DNA from: Ruegeria spongiae
Lineage (GTDB): Bacteria > Pseudomonadota > Alphaproteobacteria > Rhodobacterales > Rhodobacteraceae
DNA length: 64,000 bases
NCBI RefSeq assembly: GCF_023502395.1
Contig: NZ_JAMFMB010000023.1
Coordinates: 1 to 64,000, forward strand
Direction: 5' to 3'
A model generated the notes under the pieces. The model was given only the letters and a program-made list of their open reading frames with translations. It was not told the DNA's origin and searched no databases. How positions within the stretch are numbered: the stretch's first letter is position 1; every line of letters begins with the position of its first letter. Both the position numbers and the translations under genes were made by a program. This document shows, piece by piece, positions 9,457 through 19,700 of the stretch.

Positions 9457-12400
9457 GCTTCAAGCGCTCCGCGCGTGATTTTGCTCGCGATACCGCTGAC
9501 GTTTCAGCGCGAAGCTGTTCTGCGCCCAGCCGATCAGATTGCTGCGCAACGGTTGTCTTTTGAAACAGCTCAATCACCGACATCTTCTCACCGAATTCCT
9601 TCTTTAGCTCCTCGTGCAGACGTACTAGCAGCAACGAGTGGCCGCCCACATCGAAGAAGCTGCTGTGCAACCCGACCGCGCCAATTTGCAAGATCGACTT
9701 CCAAATCCCCGCGACCTTTCGTTCGACCGGGCTCATCACGACATTTCCGAGATCAGCCTCTTCGATTTGTTTCATTGCGGAAAGATCAGGTAGAGGCAGG
9801 TTGTTGCGATCCAACTTGTTGTTCGGTGTGAGCGGCAAGGCATCGAGCGTAAGAAAATACCTTGGCACCATATACTCCGGCATCGTGGCGCGCAGACGTG
9901 TTTTTGCTTCGGATTCAGAAAATTCTTTGCCGCCCTTGGGAACCACATAAGCGACAAGGCTCATTTCTTCACCGGGTCCGTTGATGGCCGATACGGCGCA
10001 ATCTGCGACTTCGGCCAATTCCGACAGGCGGGTTTCAATTTCTCCTAACTCGATCCGAAAGCCCCGAACCTTTACCTGAAAATCATTCCGCCCCAGATAC
10101 ATCAAATGGTCATCGTGAGTGCGCCGAACCAGATCGCCAGTGCGATAGATTCGGATCATCTGCCCGTTTGGTGCCTTTATCTCTACAAAGCGCTCGTCGG
10201 TCAGGTCCTTGCGATTTCTGTACCCGCGCGCAACCCCGTCACCCCCAATGCATAATTCGCCGACAACCCCCGTCGAGGCCAGATTGCCGGCGGAATCGAG
10301 CACAAATGCCTGGGTATTCGCGATTGGCCGACCGATATAGGCAGCCTGATCGGGATGCCGGATCAAATTGTGCGTAGACCAGATCGTAGTCTCGGTTGGG
10401 CCGTACATGTTCCACAATTCGCCAACCCTTGGAACCAGCGCTTCGGCCAATGAGCGTGGCATCGCCTCGCCGCCACACAGGGCCTTCATGCGGTTCGCTC
10501 CGACCCAGCCCTCATCAATGAGCATTCGCCAGGTCGCCGGTGTCGCTTGCATGACGGTTATCTGATGTTGATCAATGAGGTTCGCCAATGCCTTCCCGCT
10601 CAGCGTTTCAGAACGATCAGCAACAACGACGGTGCCGCCCGAGATCAAAGGCAACCAGAATTCGAGCCCGGCAATGTCAAAGGCTGGCGTCGTGACAGAC
10701 AGCAGAACATCCTGGGAACCGAAGCCCGGTGTCTGCTGCATGGCTTTGAGGAAAGTCACGAGGTTGCGGTGCATGATCTCAACACCTTTGGGCTTGCCAG
10801 TCGAGCCCGAGGTGTAGATCAGATAGGCGAGGTCATTTGATGCAACATCCGCCCAAGCTGCAGCGGAAACGGGCTGCCGCTCGAAAATTCTGTCCGTAAC
10901 GATCACCAATGACGGATCACAGGGCAATTGCCCGGATAGATTCGCATCGGCAAGCACAGCCAAAGGTTCGGCATCCTCAAAGATCATCGCCAGCCGATCA
11001 CTTGGATGATAGGGATCAACAGGCAGGTAAGTAGCCCCGACCTTCCAGACGGCAAGCATGGCTACGATAAGCTCAGGACCGCGTTCTTTGGCGACCGCAA
11101 CGATGTCGCCGACCCTCACGCCGCGCTCGATGAGGTGTCCTGCAAGAACCTCGGCACGTACCAGCAACTGTTCATAGCTGAGACTGACATCCCCCTGAAT
11201 GATTGCATCACGCTCGGGGTTCGCCAACGCGGCTTCGACGATCAACCCTGGTGTGGTCAGGTCCTGCGGAATCTCGATATCGCGCTGAGCAGATACGACT
11301 GGTTGCTTGGTCTCGTAGTCCGAGATTGAAAAGTCATCAAGTCGGCGCTCAGGCTCGGACATCACTGAATTCAAGAGCGACAGATAGCGCCGATGAAACA
11401 ATTCGATTGTCGCCGCATCGAACAAATCAGTTGAATATTCGTAGGAAACCTTCAAAACGCCTCGATACTCGGCCATTTCCACAGCAAGATCGAAACGGGT
11501 CGTCCCCGCATCAATCGGAAGAGGTTCGATTTCCATGCCCTCTGGCGAGCCATCCTCATAGTCAAAATTCATCAAAGTAAACAGCACCTGAAATATCGGA
11601 GCGTGGTTCAGGCTGCGATCCGGATTCAGCTCGTTTACGACCAGATCGAACGGCGGTTCGCTGTGCTCAACCGCCTTGAGCGAGGTGTTCCTGATCTGCT
11701 GCAAAAAACTGCTGAAGTCCGGATTGCCAGACAGGTCGCCTCTTAGCACCACGTTGTTTATCACACACCCGATCATCGCCTCAAATTCCGCCAGATTTCT
11801 GTTGGCAATCGGTGACCCCACCAGAACATCTTCTTGACCGGAATGGCGATACAAAAGCACCTGCAAAACAGCGATCAGCATCATAAAGGGCGTTACGCCC
11901 CGCGTCCGGCAAAACCTGTGAACCTGTTTCAGGGTTTCAGAATCGAACTCCGTTGACATGCGCCCGCCGCGATAGCTGATTTGCGCGGGTCTGGGGTGGT
12001 CGAGCGGAAGCTCCACTGCCGAAGGTGAACCCACCAGCGCAGACTTCCAATACGCGACATCACGGTCCCAAACTCCGCTATCCACACAGCGTTTTTCCCA
12101 CGCTGCATGATCGACGCAATGGGCGACCACTTCGGGCAGCGCCAATGGCTTGCCGTTTTTGAGGCATTCATAAATTGCCATGAATTCTCGCGTCAGAACG
12201 GACATCGACCAGCCATCAGCAACGATGTGGTGAACGCGAAACAGCAAAACATGATCGTTCGGCGCGAAACTAATGACGGTCAAGGCGACCAACGGGCCGT
12301 TAGCAAGATCCATCGCCACACGCAATTGATCGGCGATCAACTTTCTTGCGACGCCTTCTCTCTCTTCGACAGGCACACACGGTTCCTCGATCACATCGAC

Positions 12401-12922
12401 ATCGGGCGGGCTGTGATCAAGAGTTTCCGCAACAGGCCGACCGTCCCGCTCTCCAAAACGCATTCTCAGCGCTTCATGCCGGTCGCTGAGCAGCATTATG
12501 CTCTCTCGAAGAAGATCGACTTTCACTTCGCCTCGAACCCGCGAAGCACTCGAGATTACATAGGCGGGCGAATTCGGGTCGAGCAGGTTCAGAAACCACA
12601 GCCTCTGCTGCGCAAACGACATGGTCATTTCACCTACGCGAGAAACCTTGCCAAAGGGCACATGCCTTCTGGGTTCTCTGTTCTGCTGGTGCCCGTCCGC
12701 CAGCACTTTGACGATAACGTCGCGCAGCTGCGCCAGTTCGGCCTTGAGTTGCGCATCGACACTGCCTTTCGGCGCCAGGATGCGTAGCTTTCCATCTGCC
12801 AGCTTGACTTGAATACGCCGTTGCGCAAGGCGCTGAAGCAGTGCGCGTGCATCCGCCTGCTGTTGTTCCAAAACATCTGAGGAATTGGATTTAACGGTAG
12901 CGGATTGAGGTGAAACAGTCAT
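9449..12922 (-). CDS. NRPS module: TubC docking-C-A-PCP, predicted glycine
   Basis: Single-module NRPS of 1157 residues from the ATG at 12922; an alternative TTG start at 12982 would add 20 residues with no resemblance to docking domains. Order: TubC_N docking (about 15-80), condensation (about 100-540; HHIVADGW near 229), adenylation (about 550-1040; YTSGSTGKPKG, YGPTETT, YRTGD, Lys in NNKLDR) and carrier domain (GGHSL near 1093). The ten specificity positions, aligned by eye to GrsA, read D-I-L-Q-L-G-M-I-W-K, one residue from the known glycine code DILQLGLIWK. The first condensation domain must take an acyl chain from another protein; the best candidate is the last PKS of the plus-strand operon. 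It is the first gene of the minus-strand operon. Confidence 0.95.
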   Translation of the reverse strand: MTVSPQSATVKSNSSDVLEQQQADARALLQRLAQRRIQVKLADGKLRILAPKGSVDAQLKAELAQLRDVIVKVLADGHQQNREPRRHVPFGKVSRVGEMTMSFAQQRLWFLNLLDPNSPAYVISSASRVRGEVKVDLLRESIMLLSDRHEALRMRFGERDGRPVAETLDHSPPDVDVIEEPCVPVEEREGVARKLIADQLRVAMDLANGPLVALTVISFAPNDHVLLFRVHHIVADGWSMSVLTREFMAIYECLKNGKPLALPEVVAHCVDHAAWEKRCVDSGVWDRDVAYWKSALVGSPSAVELPLDHPRPAQISYRGGRMSTEFDSETLKQVHRFCRTRGVTPFMMLIAVLQVLLYRHSGQEDVLVGSPIANRNLAEFEAMIGCVINNVVLRGDLSGNPDFSSFLQQIRNTSLKAVEHSEPPFDLVVNELNPDRSLNHAPIFQVLFTLMNFDYEDGSPEGMEIEPLPIDAGTTRFDLAVEMAEYRGVLKVSYEYSTDLFDAATIELFHRRYLSLLNSVMSEPERRLDDFSISDYETKQPVVSAQRDIEIPQDLTTPGLIVEAALANPERDAIIQGDVSLSYEQLLVRAEVLAGHLIERGVRVGDIVAVAKERGPELIVAMLAVWKVGATYLPVDPYHPSDRLAMIFEDAEPLAVLADANLSGQLPCDPSLVIVTDRIFERQPVSAAAWADVASNDLAYLIYTSGSTGKPKGVEIMHRNLVTFLKAMQQTPGFGSQDVLLSVTTPAFDIAGLEFWLPLISGGTVVVADRSETLSGKALANLIDQHQITVMQATPATWRMLIDEGWVGANRMKALCGGEAMPRSLAEALVPRVGELWNMYGPTETTIWSTHNLIRHPDQAAYIGRPIANTQAFVLDSAGNLASTGVVGELCIGGDGVARGYRNRKDLTDERFVEIKAPNGQMIRIYRTGDLVRRTHDDHLMYLGRNDFQVKVRGFRIELGEIETRLSELAEVADCAVSAINGPGEEMSLVAYVVPKGGKEFSESEAKTRLRATMPEYMVPRYFLTLDALPLTPNNKLDRNNLPLPDLSAMKQIEEADLGNVVMSPVERKVAGIWKSILQIGAVGLHSSFFDVGGHSLLLVRLHEELKKEFGEKMSVIELFQKTTVAQQSDRLGAEQLRAETSAVSRAKSRAERLKHD

Positions 12923-13305
12923 TTTAGAAACCGCAACCGGTCTGAATGAATAGTCAGACGACTCCCTAGAACACGCAAACAAAAAATTATCCAGTGCCGC
13001 CGCATTGGCGAGCGCATCAAGTTGAAACAGTTCGCCAGAACCAAGTCAAGCCGCAACACGTCCGGGCAGCGCCGCGCTTTCCCCCGCAGACCGGCAGGGA
13101 ACGTGATAAAGGTACGATCCTACCATAGCAGCCTGGATTTCAAGCCCCATTCAAAAGCCAGACTCGGGTCCTAGCTGCCAGGCACTTAAGAATGTACCAT
13201 GTCGAAAACACATCAATTCCACGACACAATGTATCCGGAAAAAGTCTTTTGTATCTCATAGCGATATCTTGATACATTGGATTTAGCGGGCGCGAGGCCA
13301 GACGA
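12923..13305. promoter_or_regulatory. Divergent promoter region between the two biosynthetic operons
   Basis: About 380 bases separate the NRPS gene (leftward) from the phosphopantetheinyl transferase gene (rightward). No open reading frame with a recognisable product lies here. The part nearest the rightward gene is AT-rich and contains an inverted repeat (13227-13279). Both operons are probably driven from here, but I see no convincing -35/-10 pair. Confidence 0.5.
13227..13279. repeat. Inverted repeat, possible operator
   Basis: CAATGTATC at 13227-13235 and its exact reverse complement GATACATTG at 13271-13279 flank a 35-base spacer that holds a further related half (TTGTATC). The repeat lies 26 bases before the start of the phosphopantetheinyl transferase gene, in the divergent region. 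Spacing would suit a dimeric or looping regulator, or a long hairpin leader. No regulator gene is present inside the cluster. Confidence 0.45.
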
Positions 13306-14067
13306 ATGACAAAGGCGCGAAGCCGTCTGTGCATCATTCAGCACATTCTGAAGACGGGCACACTAAAAGCAGACGCTGAGGCTGCGGTCAAAATCGAGCA
13401 TGGGCAGACCCGGGTCGATTTATGGACATTGTCGCTGGACACGCCTGCACTGCCGCCATCCGAATTGTCAGCCATGCTCAACCAGGCCGAACGAGATCGG
13501 GCAGGCCGTTTTGCGACGAACCTGCTCGCAAACAGGTTCATTGCCGCGCGCGGGCAAACACGGATGGTATTAGCGGGCGCGACAGGAATTTCACCCGAAG
13601 ATCTGGTTTTTTCCACGGGCCCGTTCGGCAAACCCAAACTGGTGGTGTCGAATGGGCGCGCTCCGATCTCGTTCAACTTCTCAGACTCGCAAGGCTTTGG
13701 CCTTCTGGCGATATCCCGACAGGGCGAGCTGGGTGTGGACATAGAGGCAATCCGAGAACTCGAGGACCTGACCGAGCTTGCTAGGCGCTCGTTTTCAGAT
13801 GCGGAATTCAGCGCGTTAATGGGATTGCCCGCCAAAGAACGCCTCGGCAGTTTCTATGCTTGCTGGACCAGAAAGGAAGCGACAATCAAAGCGGACGGTC
13901 GCGGCCTGTCTTTGCCGCTCGACAGCTTCTCAGTAACAGTCGCATCCACAGGACTTGCCAAGCTGTTATCCTTTTCGGACCCAAGCGCGCAAGCAGAGGA
14001 TTTTATGCTGACGGACATTCCTGCCCCATTTGGATACCGGGCGGCACTGGCCCATCTCGCAAACTAG
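13306..14067 (+). CDS. 4'-phosphopantetheinyl transferase, Sfp type
   Basis: Transfers the phosphopantetheine arm of CoA to the serine of carrier domains, needed for all nine carrier domains encoded here. The 253-residue product has the family motifs: a KPK-containing segment (GPFGKPKL), SFNFSDS, the Mg-binding GVDIEAI near 145 and FYACWTRKEATIKADG near 184-200. Length is normal for Sfp-type enzymes. The first 35 residues are not obviously conserved, so the true start could be further in, but GAGG eight bases before the ATG at 13306 supports this one. It stands first on the plus strand, divergent from the NRPS operon. Confidence 0.92.
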   Translation: MTKARSRLCIIQHILKTGTLKADAEAAVKIEHGQTRVDLWTLSLDTPALPPSELSAMLNQAERDRAGRFATNLLANRFIAARGQTRMVLAGATGISPEDLVFSTGPFGKPKLVVSNGRAPISFNFSDSQGFGLLAISRQGELGVDIEAIRELEDLTELARRSFSDAEFSALMGLPAKERLGSFYACWTRKEATIKADGRGLSLPLDSFSVTVASTGLAKLLSFSDPSAQAEDFMLTDIPAPFGYRAALAHLAN

Positions 14068-14247
14068 GTACACAGACTTCGCCTCTTTGTGCGGTCGATT
14101 GTGGAGGCCCTCTTCCACCCGTCTTTTAACAGGGGTTAACATTCCGAAGCAACAAAAGTAACGTCGTCCTGATAAGGAAAATCTACAGTAAGCAGTTGGT
14201 ATTAGCCGCTGTTGCCGGTTTCGGCGTGTTGGAGCGGAAACGAATTC

Positions 14248-15684
14248 ATGACGAGTGTCAGACGAGCGTTCGCCTTCGCGACCGGCGAAAAATATATCAG
14301 CGCGGTTCTCAGTATTGGTACGACCGCAATCGTCGCTCGTCTGATCCTGCCAAGTGAGTTCGGCATCGCCGTTCTCGGGATGGCGGCGCTTTCCGTTGCT
14401 CAGGCTATGCGCGAACTGGGTTCATCGGCGTTTATCGTTCAGCATGCCGACCTGACCACGGCAAAGATGCGGACCGTATTTACCATCAATCTCATGATCA
14501 CCTTGGTGCTGGCGATTGTGTTTCTTGTCGGCGCCCCGGTCCTGGCATCCCTGCTCCGTGCCCCAGGGCTTGAGCGGTATCTGCCTGTGGCCGCGCTTGC
14601 CTTCGTGACCGGAGCGGTCGTGTTTCCACTGCACGCGTCGCTTGCACGCGACCTCAAGTTCAAGTCTCTGGCCGGCATCAATGTCGCGTCTTCAGTTGTC
14701 AATTCAGGAGTCCTGATCTTATGCGCGGCGTCTGGCTTGAGTTTTCTGAGCTTTGCCTGGGCTAATGTTGCTTCCGCGCTTGTTGGCTCGGTCCTGCTTA
14801 TGTGGGTGCGACCGCGCTTCGAGATATTCAGGCTGGATACCAGCGCGTGGAGCGAGGTTCTGTCCTTCAGCATCTTCACCGGTGGTTCTGCCTTGCTGCA
14901 GCGATTGTCCGAGCTACTGACCCTTTCCATTTTGAACATCACGCTTTCTCCGCTGGGTGTTGGCTTGCTTCACCGGGCTTCCATGATCTGTCAGTTCCCC
15001 GAACGTACCGTTCTCGCCGGCGTCAGCGCCATCGCTCTTCCGGTGTTCTCAAATCGTGGGCGGCAAAAGGTGGATCTGGGTCGTGTTTACCTAGCCGCCA
15101 TTGATCGCCTCACTGTGGTCATCTGGCCCGCGCTCGGCCTCATCTTCCTGTATGCGCCGGTGCTGGTGCGCCTTCTTCTCGGACCGAACTGGGATGAGGT
15201 CACCCCCCTGGTGCGGATCATCGCGGCAGCCCTGTTTTTGAATTTCCCGCCCGGCATTAACTACCCTTTGATCATTGCGACCGGTGCCACAAAGAAGGTT
15301 TTTTTTGCCTCAGCACTGCAGGTTGCGACAACGCTGCCGATTATCGCCGTGGCAGCCCAGTTTGGAATAACCGCAGTCGCATGGAGCACCTTCGCCCTCG
15401 TAGCTTTGGGCGTGGCGATCTCTACCTACATTGTGCGGTCGGTCGTTGCTTTCTCGTGGCGTGACATTGCTGTGTCGCTCCAGCGAAGCCTCAAAGCAAG
15501 CATCCTCGCGCTAATTGGACCCGGTCTGCTTGCCATGATAGCCGGGCCTGATCAATCTGTTCTGGTCTTTCTTACGTCCGCGTGTTTGGCGGTGATCGGC
15601 TGGGTGGCTGGCCTGTATCTCACGGATCATCCGATGCTGGCGGAGGTACAAAGAACGGTGAGGGCCATAAGATCGAAGCTCTGA
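14248..15684 (+). CDS. MOP-superfamily flippase / polysaccharide-type exporter
   Basis: Integral membrane protein of 478 residues with about twelve to fourteen hydrophobic segments spread along its length, resembling Wzx/RfbX-type lipid-linked oligosaccharide flippases (N-terminal TSVRRAFAFATGEKYI, then LILPSEFGIAVLG, a hallmark of this family). The start at 14248 follows GGAG with a long spacer; a start at 14212 would add 12 residues. No glycosyltransferases or other polysaccharide genes are nearby, so in this setting it may move the lipophilic polyketide-peptide across the inner membrane. That function is an inference from position only. Confidence 0.85.
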   Translation: MTSVRRAFAFATGEKYISAVLSIGTTAIVARLILPSEFGIAVLGMAALSVAQAMRELGSSAFIVQHADLTTAKMRTVFTINLMITLVLAIVFLVGAPVLASLLRAPGLERYLPVAALAFVTGAVVFPLHASLARDLKFKSLAGINVASSVVNSGVLILCAASGLSFLSFAWANVASALVGSVLLMWVRPRFEIFRLDTSAWSEVLSFSIFTGGSALLQRLSELLTLSILNITLSPLGVGLLHRASMICQFPERTVLAGVSAIALPVFSNRGRQKVDLGRVYLAAIDRLTVVIWPALGLIFLYAPVLVRLLLGPNWDEVTPLVRIIAAALFLNFPPGINYPLIIATGATKKVFFASALQVATTLPIIAVAAQFGITAVAWSTFALVALGVAISTYIVRSVVAFSWRDIAVSLQRSLKASILALIGPGLLAMIAGPDQSVLVFLTSACLAVIGWVAGLYLTDHPMLAEVQRTVRAIRSKL

Positions 15685-16011
15685 CCATTGGATCAACTCT
15701 GCAGTAATGCTTGCGCCGAATCGAATTATCCAAATCATTGAAAGTCCGTTTGAGACTGATATGTCTAATTTGTACATTTCATTCTGACACATTAAGCCTT
15801 GAGGGGAGATGTTGGTGAAACGCATTGAAATCCGGCAATGCAGGGCGTCACGAGCGCCGTGCATATCGGAATCCGATCTCTTAAGATCGGGAAAACTCGC
15901 TCTCTTGGCCAGCCCTGGTATTGATATGTGGGTGTGTTTGCTGCGCAATCAATGTCGACAATCCGCTCCCACAGCGGCCATTGGTGCAAATTCGTGACAA
16001 ACGCAACCACA
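15685..16011 (+). other. Intergenic leader of the thioesterase-PKS operon
   Basis: About 330 bases between the flippase and thioesterase genes. A weak promoter candidate is TTGAGA at 15750-15755 and TACATT at 15773-15778, 17 bases apart. A small frame at 15809-15997 has no recognisable product and no family resemblance. A pair of overlapping hairpins lies at 15865-15890. The thioesterase frame is open back to 15928 without an ATG supported by a ribosome binding site. Confidence 0.4.
15865..15890 (+). promoter_or_regulatory. Two mutually exclusive hairpins in the operon leader
   Basis: ATCGG (15865-15869) can pair with CCGAT (15873-15877), while CCGATCT (15873-15879) can pair perfectly with AGATCGG (15884-15890) over a four-base loop. 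The arms overlap, so only one hairpin can form at a time. No T-run follows, so it is not a classical terminator. Possible folding switch, or chance. Confidence 0.3.
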
Positions 16012-16791
16012 ATGCAGCGTAACATGTGCCCATCGAATTGGTTTCTGCCCTGGCAGGCAAAACCCGGTGCCATTCGCCTGTTTTGCTTTCCCTGCGCCGG
16101 CTACGGGGCAGCAATGTATCACACCTGGCAGGCGGAGGTTGGTGATCAACTTGAAATCGTCGCGGTACAACCACCCGGACGCGCTAACAGGCATGCCGAA
16201 ACGCCCTTGGATTCAATGTCCGATCTGGTCCAAAGTCTGTTGCCAGCGCTATTGCCTCTGACTGATCGCCCCTACGCTTTTTTCGGCCATAGCATGGGCG
16301 CCGTCTTTGCCGCTTACACTGCAAAAGAGATCGTGAACTCTGGCTGGACTCCTCCGCGCCGACTTTTCCTGTCATCCCGACAACCGCCGCACCGGCCAAG
16401 CCCCGTGTCTCCGCTTGATCACCTGAGCGATCAGGAATTTGTCGATGAGATCAACCGCCGATACGGAGGCATCCCCCCCGAAATTCTCGACGAGCCTAGC
16501 ATACTAGAGCTTCTTCTGCCCGCATTGCGCGCAGATATCCGGGTATTGGAACGGGTGGAAGGCGACATGCCCCATCGTCTGCCCATCCCAATTACCGCCT
16601 ATGGCGGCAACCAGGACCCCCTCGTATCCTCCGAAATGCTGGCATCCTGGCAGGACTGGACAAGTAGGCCGCTTGATCTGAACCTGTTTCAAGGCGGACA
16701 TTTCTATTTGAACGATGTGACCATGCGCCTTTTGACCTCGATTTCCAGCGCGCTGCGCCAAAGCCGGGTCGCCAAAGAGGGTCTGGGATAG
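16012..16791 (+). CDS. Type II thioesterase (GrsT/RifR family)
   Basis: Free-standing editing thioesterase that removes wrong or stalled acyl groups from carrier domains. The product shows FCFPCAGYG near the N-terminus, the nucleophile motif FGHSMGA, and a late GGHFYL with the catalytic His; length (about 259 residues) is normal. The frame is open from 15928; I prefer the ATG at 16012 because family similarity begins at PSNWFLPW, with the ATG at 16024 equally possible; neither has a clear ribosome binding site. It ends five bases before the first PKS gene and is the only enzyme in the cluster with a canonical thioesterase serine, so it could also contribute to release. Confidence 0.92.
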   Translation: MQRNMCPSNWFLPWQAKPGAIRLFCFPCAGYGAAMYHTWQAEVGDQLEIVAVQPPGRANRHAETPLDSMSDLVQSLLPALLPLTDRPYAFFGHSMGAVFAAYTAKEIVNSGWTPPRRLFLSSRQPPHRPSPVSPLDHLSDQEFVDEINRRYGGIPPEILDEPSILELLLPALRADIRVLERVEGDMPHRLPIPITAYGGNQDPLVSSEMLASWQDWTSRPLDLNLFQGGHFYLNDVTMRLLTSISSALRQSRVAKEGLG

Positions 16792-16796
16792 CTGGT

Positions 16797-19700
16797 ATGA
16801 CTGTCGCGACCAAGTCCGAAAATGCCGTAGCAATCATCGGAATGGGATTGCGGTTTCCCGGAGGCGCGGAATCAGTGCAATCCTACTGGGATTTGCTGGT
16901 GAATGGGATCAACGCTGTTGGCGAGATCCCCGCAGACCGTATGGATGTCGGACAGCTCTACTCTGGCACGCCCGCGACACCGGGGCGGATCATGACCCGT
17001 TTCGGAGGGTTTCTGGACAATATCGACGCATTTGACGCAGGTTTCTTTGGCATTTCACCACGTGAAGCCGAACGCATGGACCCGCAACAGCGCCTGGTTC
17101 TCGAGACCGCGTGGCATGCGATCGAGGATGCCCAGATCGATGCGCACAGCCTATCCGGTAGGCGTGTGGGCGTTTATGTGGGTCAATGGCTCAGCGATTT
17201 CGAAGCTCGTCTGATGCGCCATCCCGAAAACACCGATTTTGAAATGACGGTTGGATCCGGCCGTTACACCACTGCCGGCAGGTTGTCGTATTTTCTTGGT
17301 CTCGAAGGACCAAGCCTGACATTGGATACGGCGTGTTCCTCTTCGTTGACGGCTGTTCACCTGGCCGTCCAGTCGCTTCGTTCAGGGGAAAGCGAACTGG
17401 CCTTTGCAGCAGGTGTCAACGCCATCCTCAGCCCACACATCACAGTTGGTTATTCGCAAAGCCGGATGATGGCACCCGACGGGCGCTGCAAATTCGGCGA
17501 TGCCTCCGGCGATGGCTACGTACGTAGCGAAGGAGCGGGAATGGTGTTGCTGAAACGTCTCGATCACGCACTGGAAGACGGCGACCAGATTCGGGCGGTG
17601 ATCCGGGGGAGCGCCATCAATAACGATGGACGAAATAGCGGCTTTATGGGGCGACCGGCAATAGCCGGGCAAAAGTCCCTGATCGGGCAAGCTCTTAGCG
17701 ATGCCCAAGTGCCATCCGATCAGATCGGCTATGTCGAGGCGCACGGAACAGGCACCGCAACTGGCGATCCGGTCGAACTGACCGCGCTCGGCGAAACGCT
17801 TGGAGCGGGCAGAGCAACGTCCCAACCACTCTATGTCGGCTCGGTGAAAACAAATATCGGCCACACCGAGGGCGCCGCAGGATTGGCCGGGTTGCTGAAA
17901 GCAAGCCTCGCGGTTCAGACCGGCATCATACCTGCAAGCCTGAACATGTCGCACCCAAACCCGAAGATCGACTGGGACGGGCTGAACCTCGCAGTCCCGG
18001 TGGCGCCGGTCGCCTGGGCTCCGGAAGATCACAGGCGTAGGGCTGCAATCAGCAGCTTTGGCATTGCCGGATCGAACGCGCAGATCATTGTTGAAGAACC
18101 GCCCAAGCCAACAGCCAGCCCCGTCGAACCGGCAATGCAGAAGCCTTTGGTCCTGCCGCTATCCGCCGCGTGCAAGCCCGGCCTTCAGGCGCTTGCCCGG
18201 ACTTGTGCTGCCTTGATCGAGACTGAAAGCGCCACCACGATCGGGCGGTTTTGCTCGGCCATGGCTCTCGGGCGTACCGCATTGCGGGAACGGGCGGTAT
18301 TTGTCGGATCCGATCGGTTGGATCTGATCGCCAGTCTGAAGCTAGAAACCGGCGGCGGGTCGGCCATTGCAGATGGGTCAGTCAGCGCCATCAAGCCCAA
18401 GATCGTGTTTGTTGCACCCGGTCAGGGCGGGCAGTGGACAGGCATGAGCCGCGAACTCTATGCCAGCGAACCGGCGTTTAGGAACAAACTGGATGAGTGT
18501 GATTCTTTGCTGGCCGATCTGGTCGACTGGTCGCTGTTGGCTCAGCTCAATTCGAACCCTGGCGATGACGCGTTCCTCCTCGACAGAATTGACGTCATCC
18601 AGCCGGCTTTGGTGGCTCTGGCGATCGCTTACGCTGCGCTCTGGCAAGCAAAAGGTGTGAAACCGGATGCAGTTGTCGGGCATAGCATGGGTGAGGTCGC
18701 CGCCGCCGCGATTGCTGGCTCACTTGATCTGAAAAGCGCCTTCAGAATCGTTGTGCACCGCAGTCAGCTGATGGCCAGAACAAGTGGGACCGGAGGCATG
18801 GCGTTAGTCGAACTGGATCCGGATGCCATAAGTGCAAGACTGCGGTCATACAGGGGTGAATTGTCTCTGGCCGCGAGAAATGGACCGCGCAACTGTATCA
18901 TCTCGGGCGAGATCAGCGCTCTGGAACGCGCCCTCAATGAGTTTGAGCGCGACGGAATTTTCTGCCGCCGCGTCAAGGTGGATGTGGCATCGCATAGCCC
19001 CCAGATGGAACCTCTGGCGAATGAATTGAGCAAAGATCTTGCCAACCTGGTGCCACGCCATGCCCTTACCCCTATGTATTCCACCGTTCAGGGAGCATTG
19101 ATCGACGGAACCGCGCTCGACAACGCCTATTGGGCGAAGAATTTGCGCCAACCGGTGTTATTTCACGACGCGCTTGTTCAGGCGATCGGCGGACATGATG
19201 CAATTGTAGTGGAACTGGGTCCTCACCCCGTTCTTTTGCCCGCTATCATAGATACCGCGCGCGATCTGGCGTCAGAGGTGGCGTCCGTTGGAACCACGCT
19301 GCGCGATGAACCAGAGGGAACTGCCTTTCTCACATCCCTGGCGACACTTTGGACCAAAGGCGTTTCGGTGGAATGGGACACGGCTGCCTCAGTGAACCGC
19401 GGTGCAGTGCATCTGCCCCCTTACCCCTGGCAGAAAAAACGCCATTGGCTGGAAGAGGCAGAGCTCTCTCATGCAACGGACAATCAAGTAGGACCGTCGC
19501 CGCTGGATGCCGAAACTCTGTCCTGCTTGTATTCGTCCCAATGGGTTCGAACCGAAGCGGATCCAGACAAGAGTACGCAGTCGGGCACCAGATGGCTCAT
19601 TGTAGGGGCATCTTCCAATTTCGCAGTGAACCTGACTGCGCAGTTGGGTCGGTTCGAAAACCTGGTGCGATGCGTCGGCATCGACGAATTTACCGTCCTC

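Noticed and set aside
15809-15997. Small plus-strand frame before the thioesterase gene
   Set aside because: Sixty-two codons with many Cys, Arg and Ser, no similarity to a known leader peptide and no clear ribosome binding site; treated as leader sequence.
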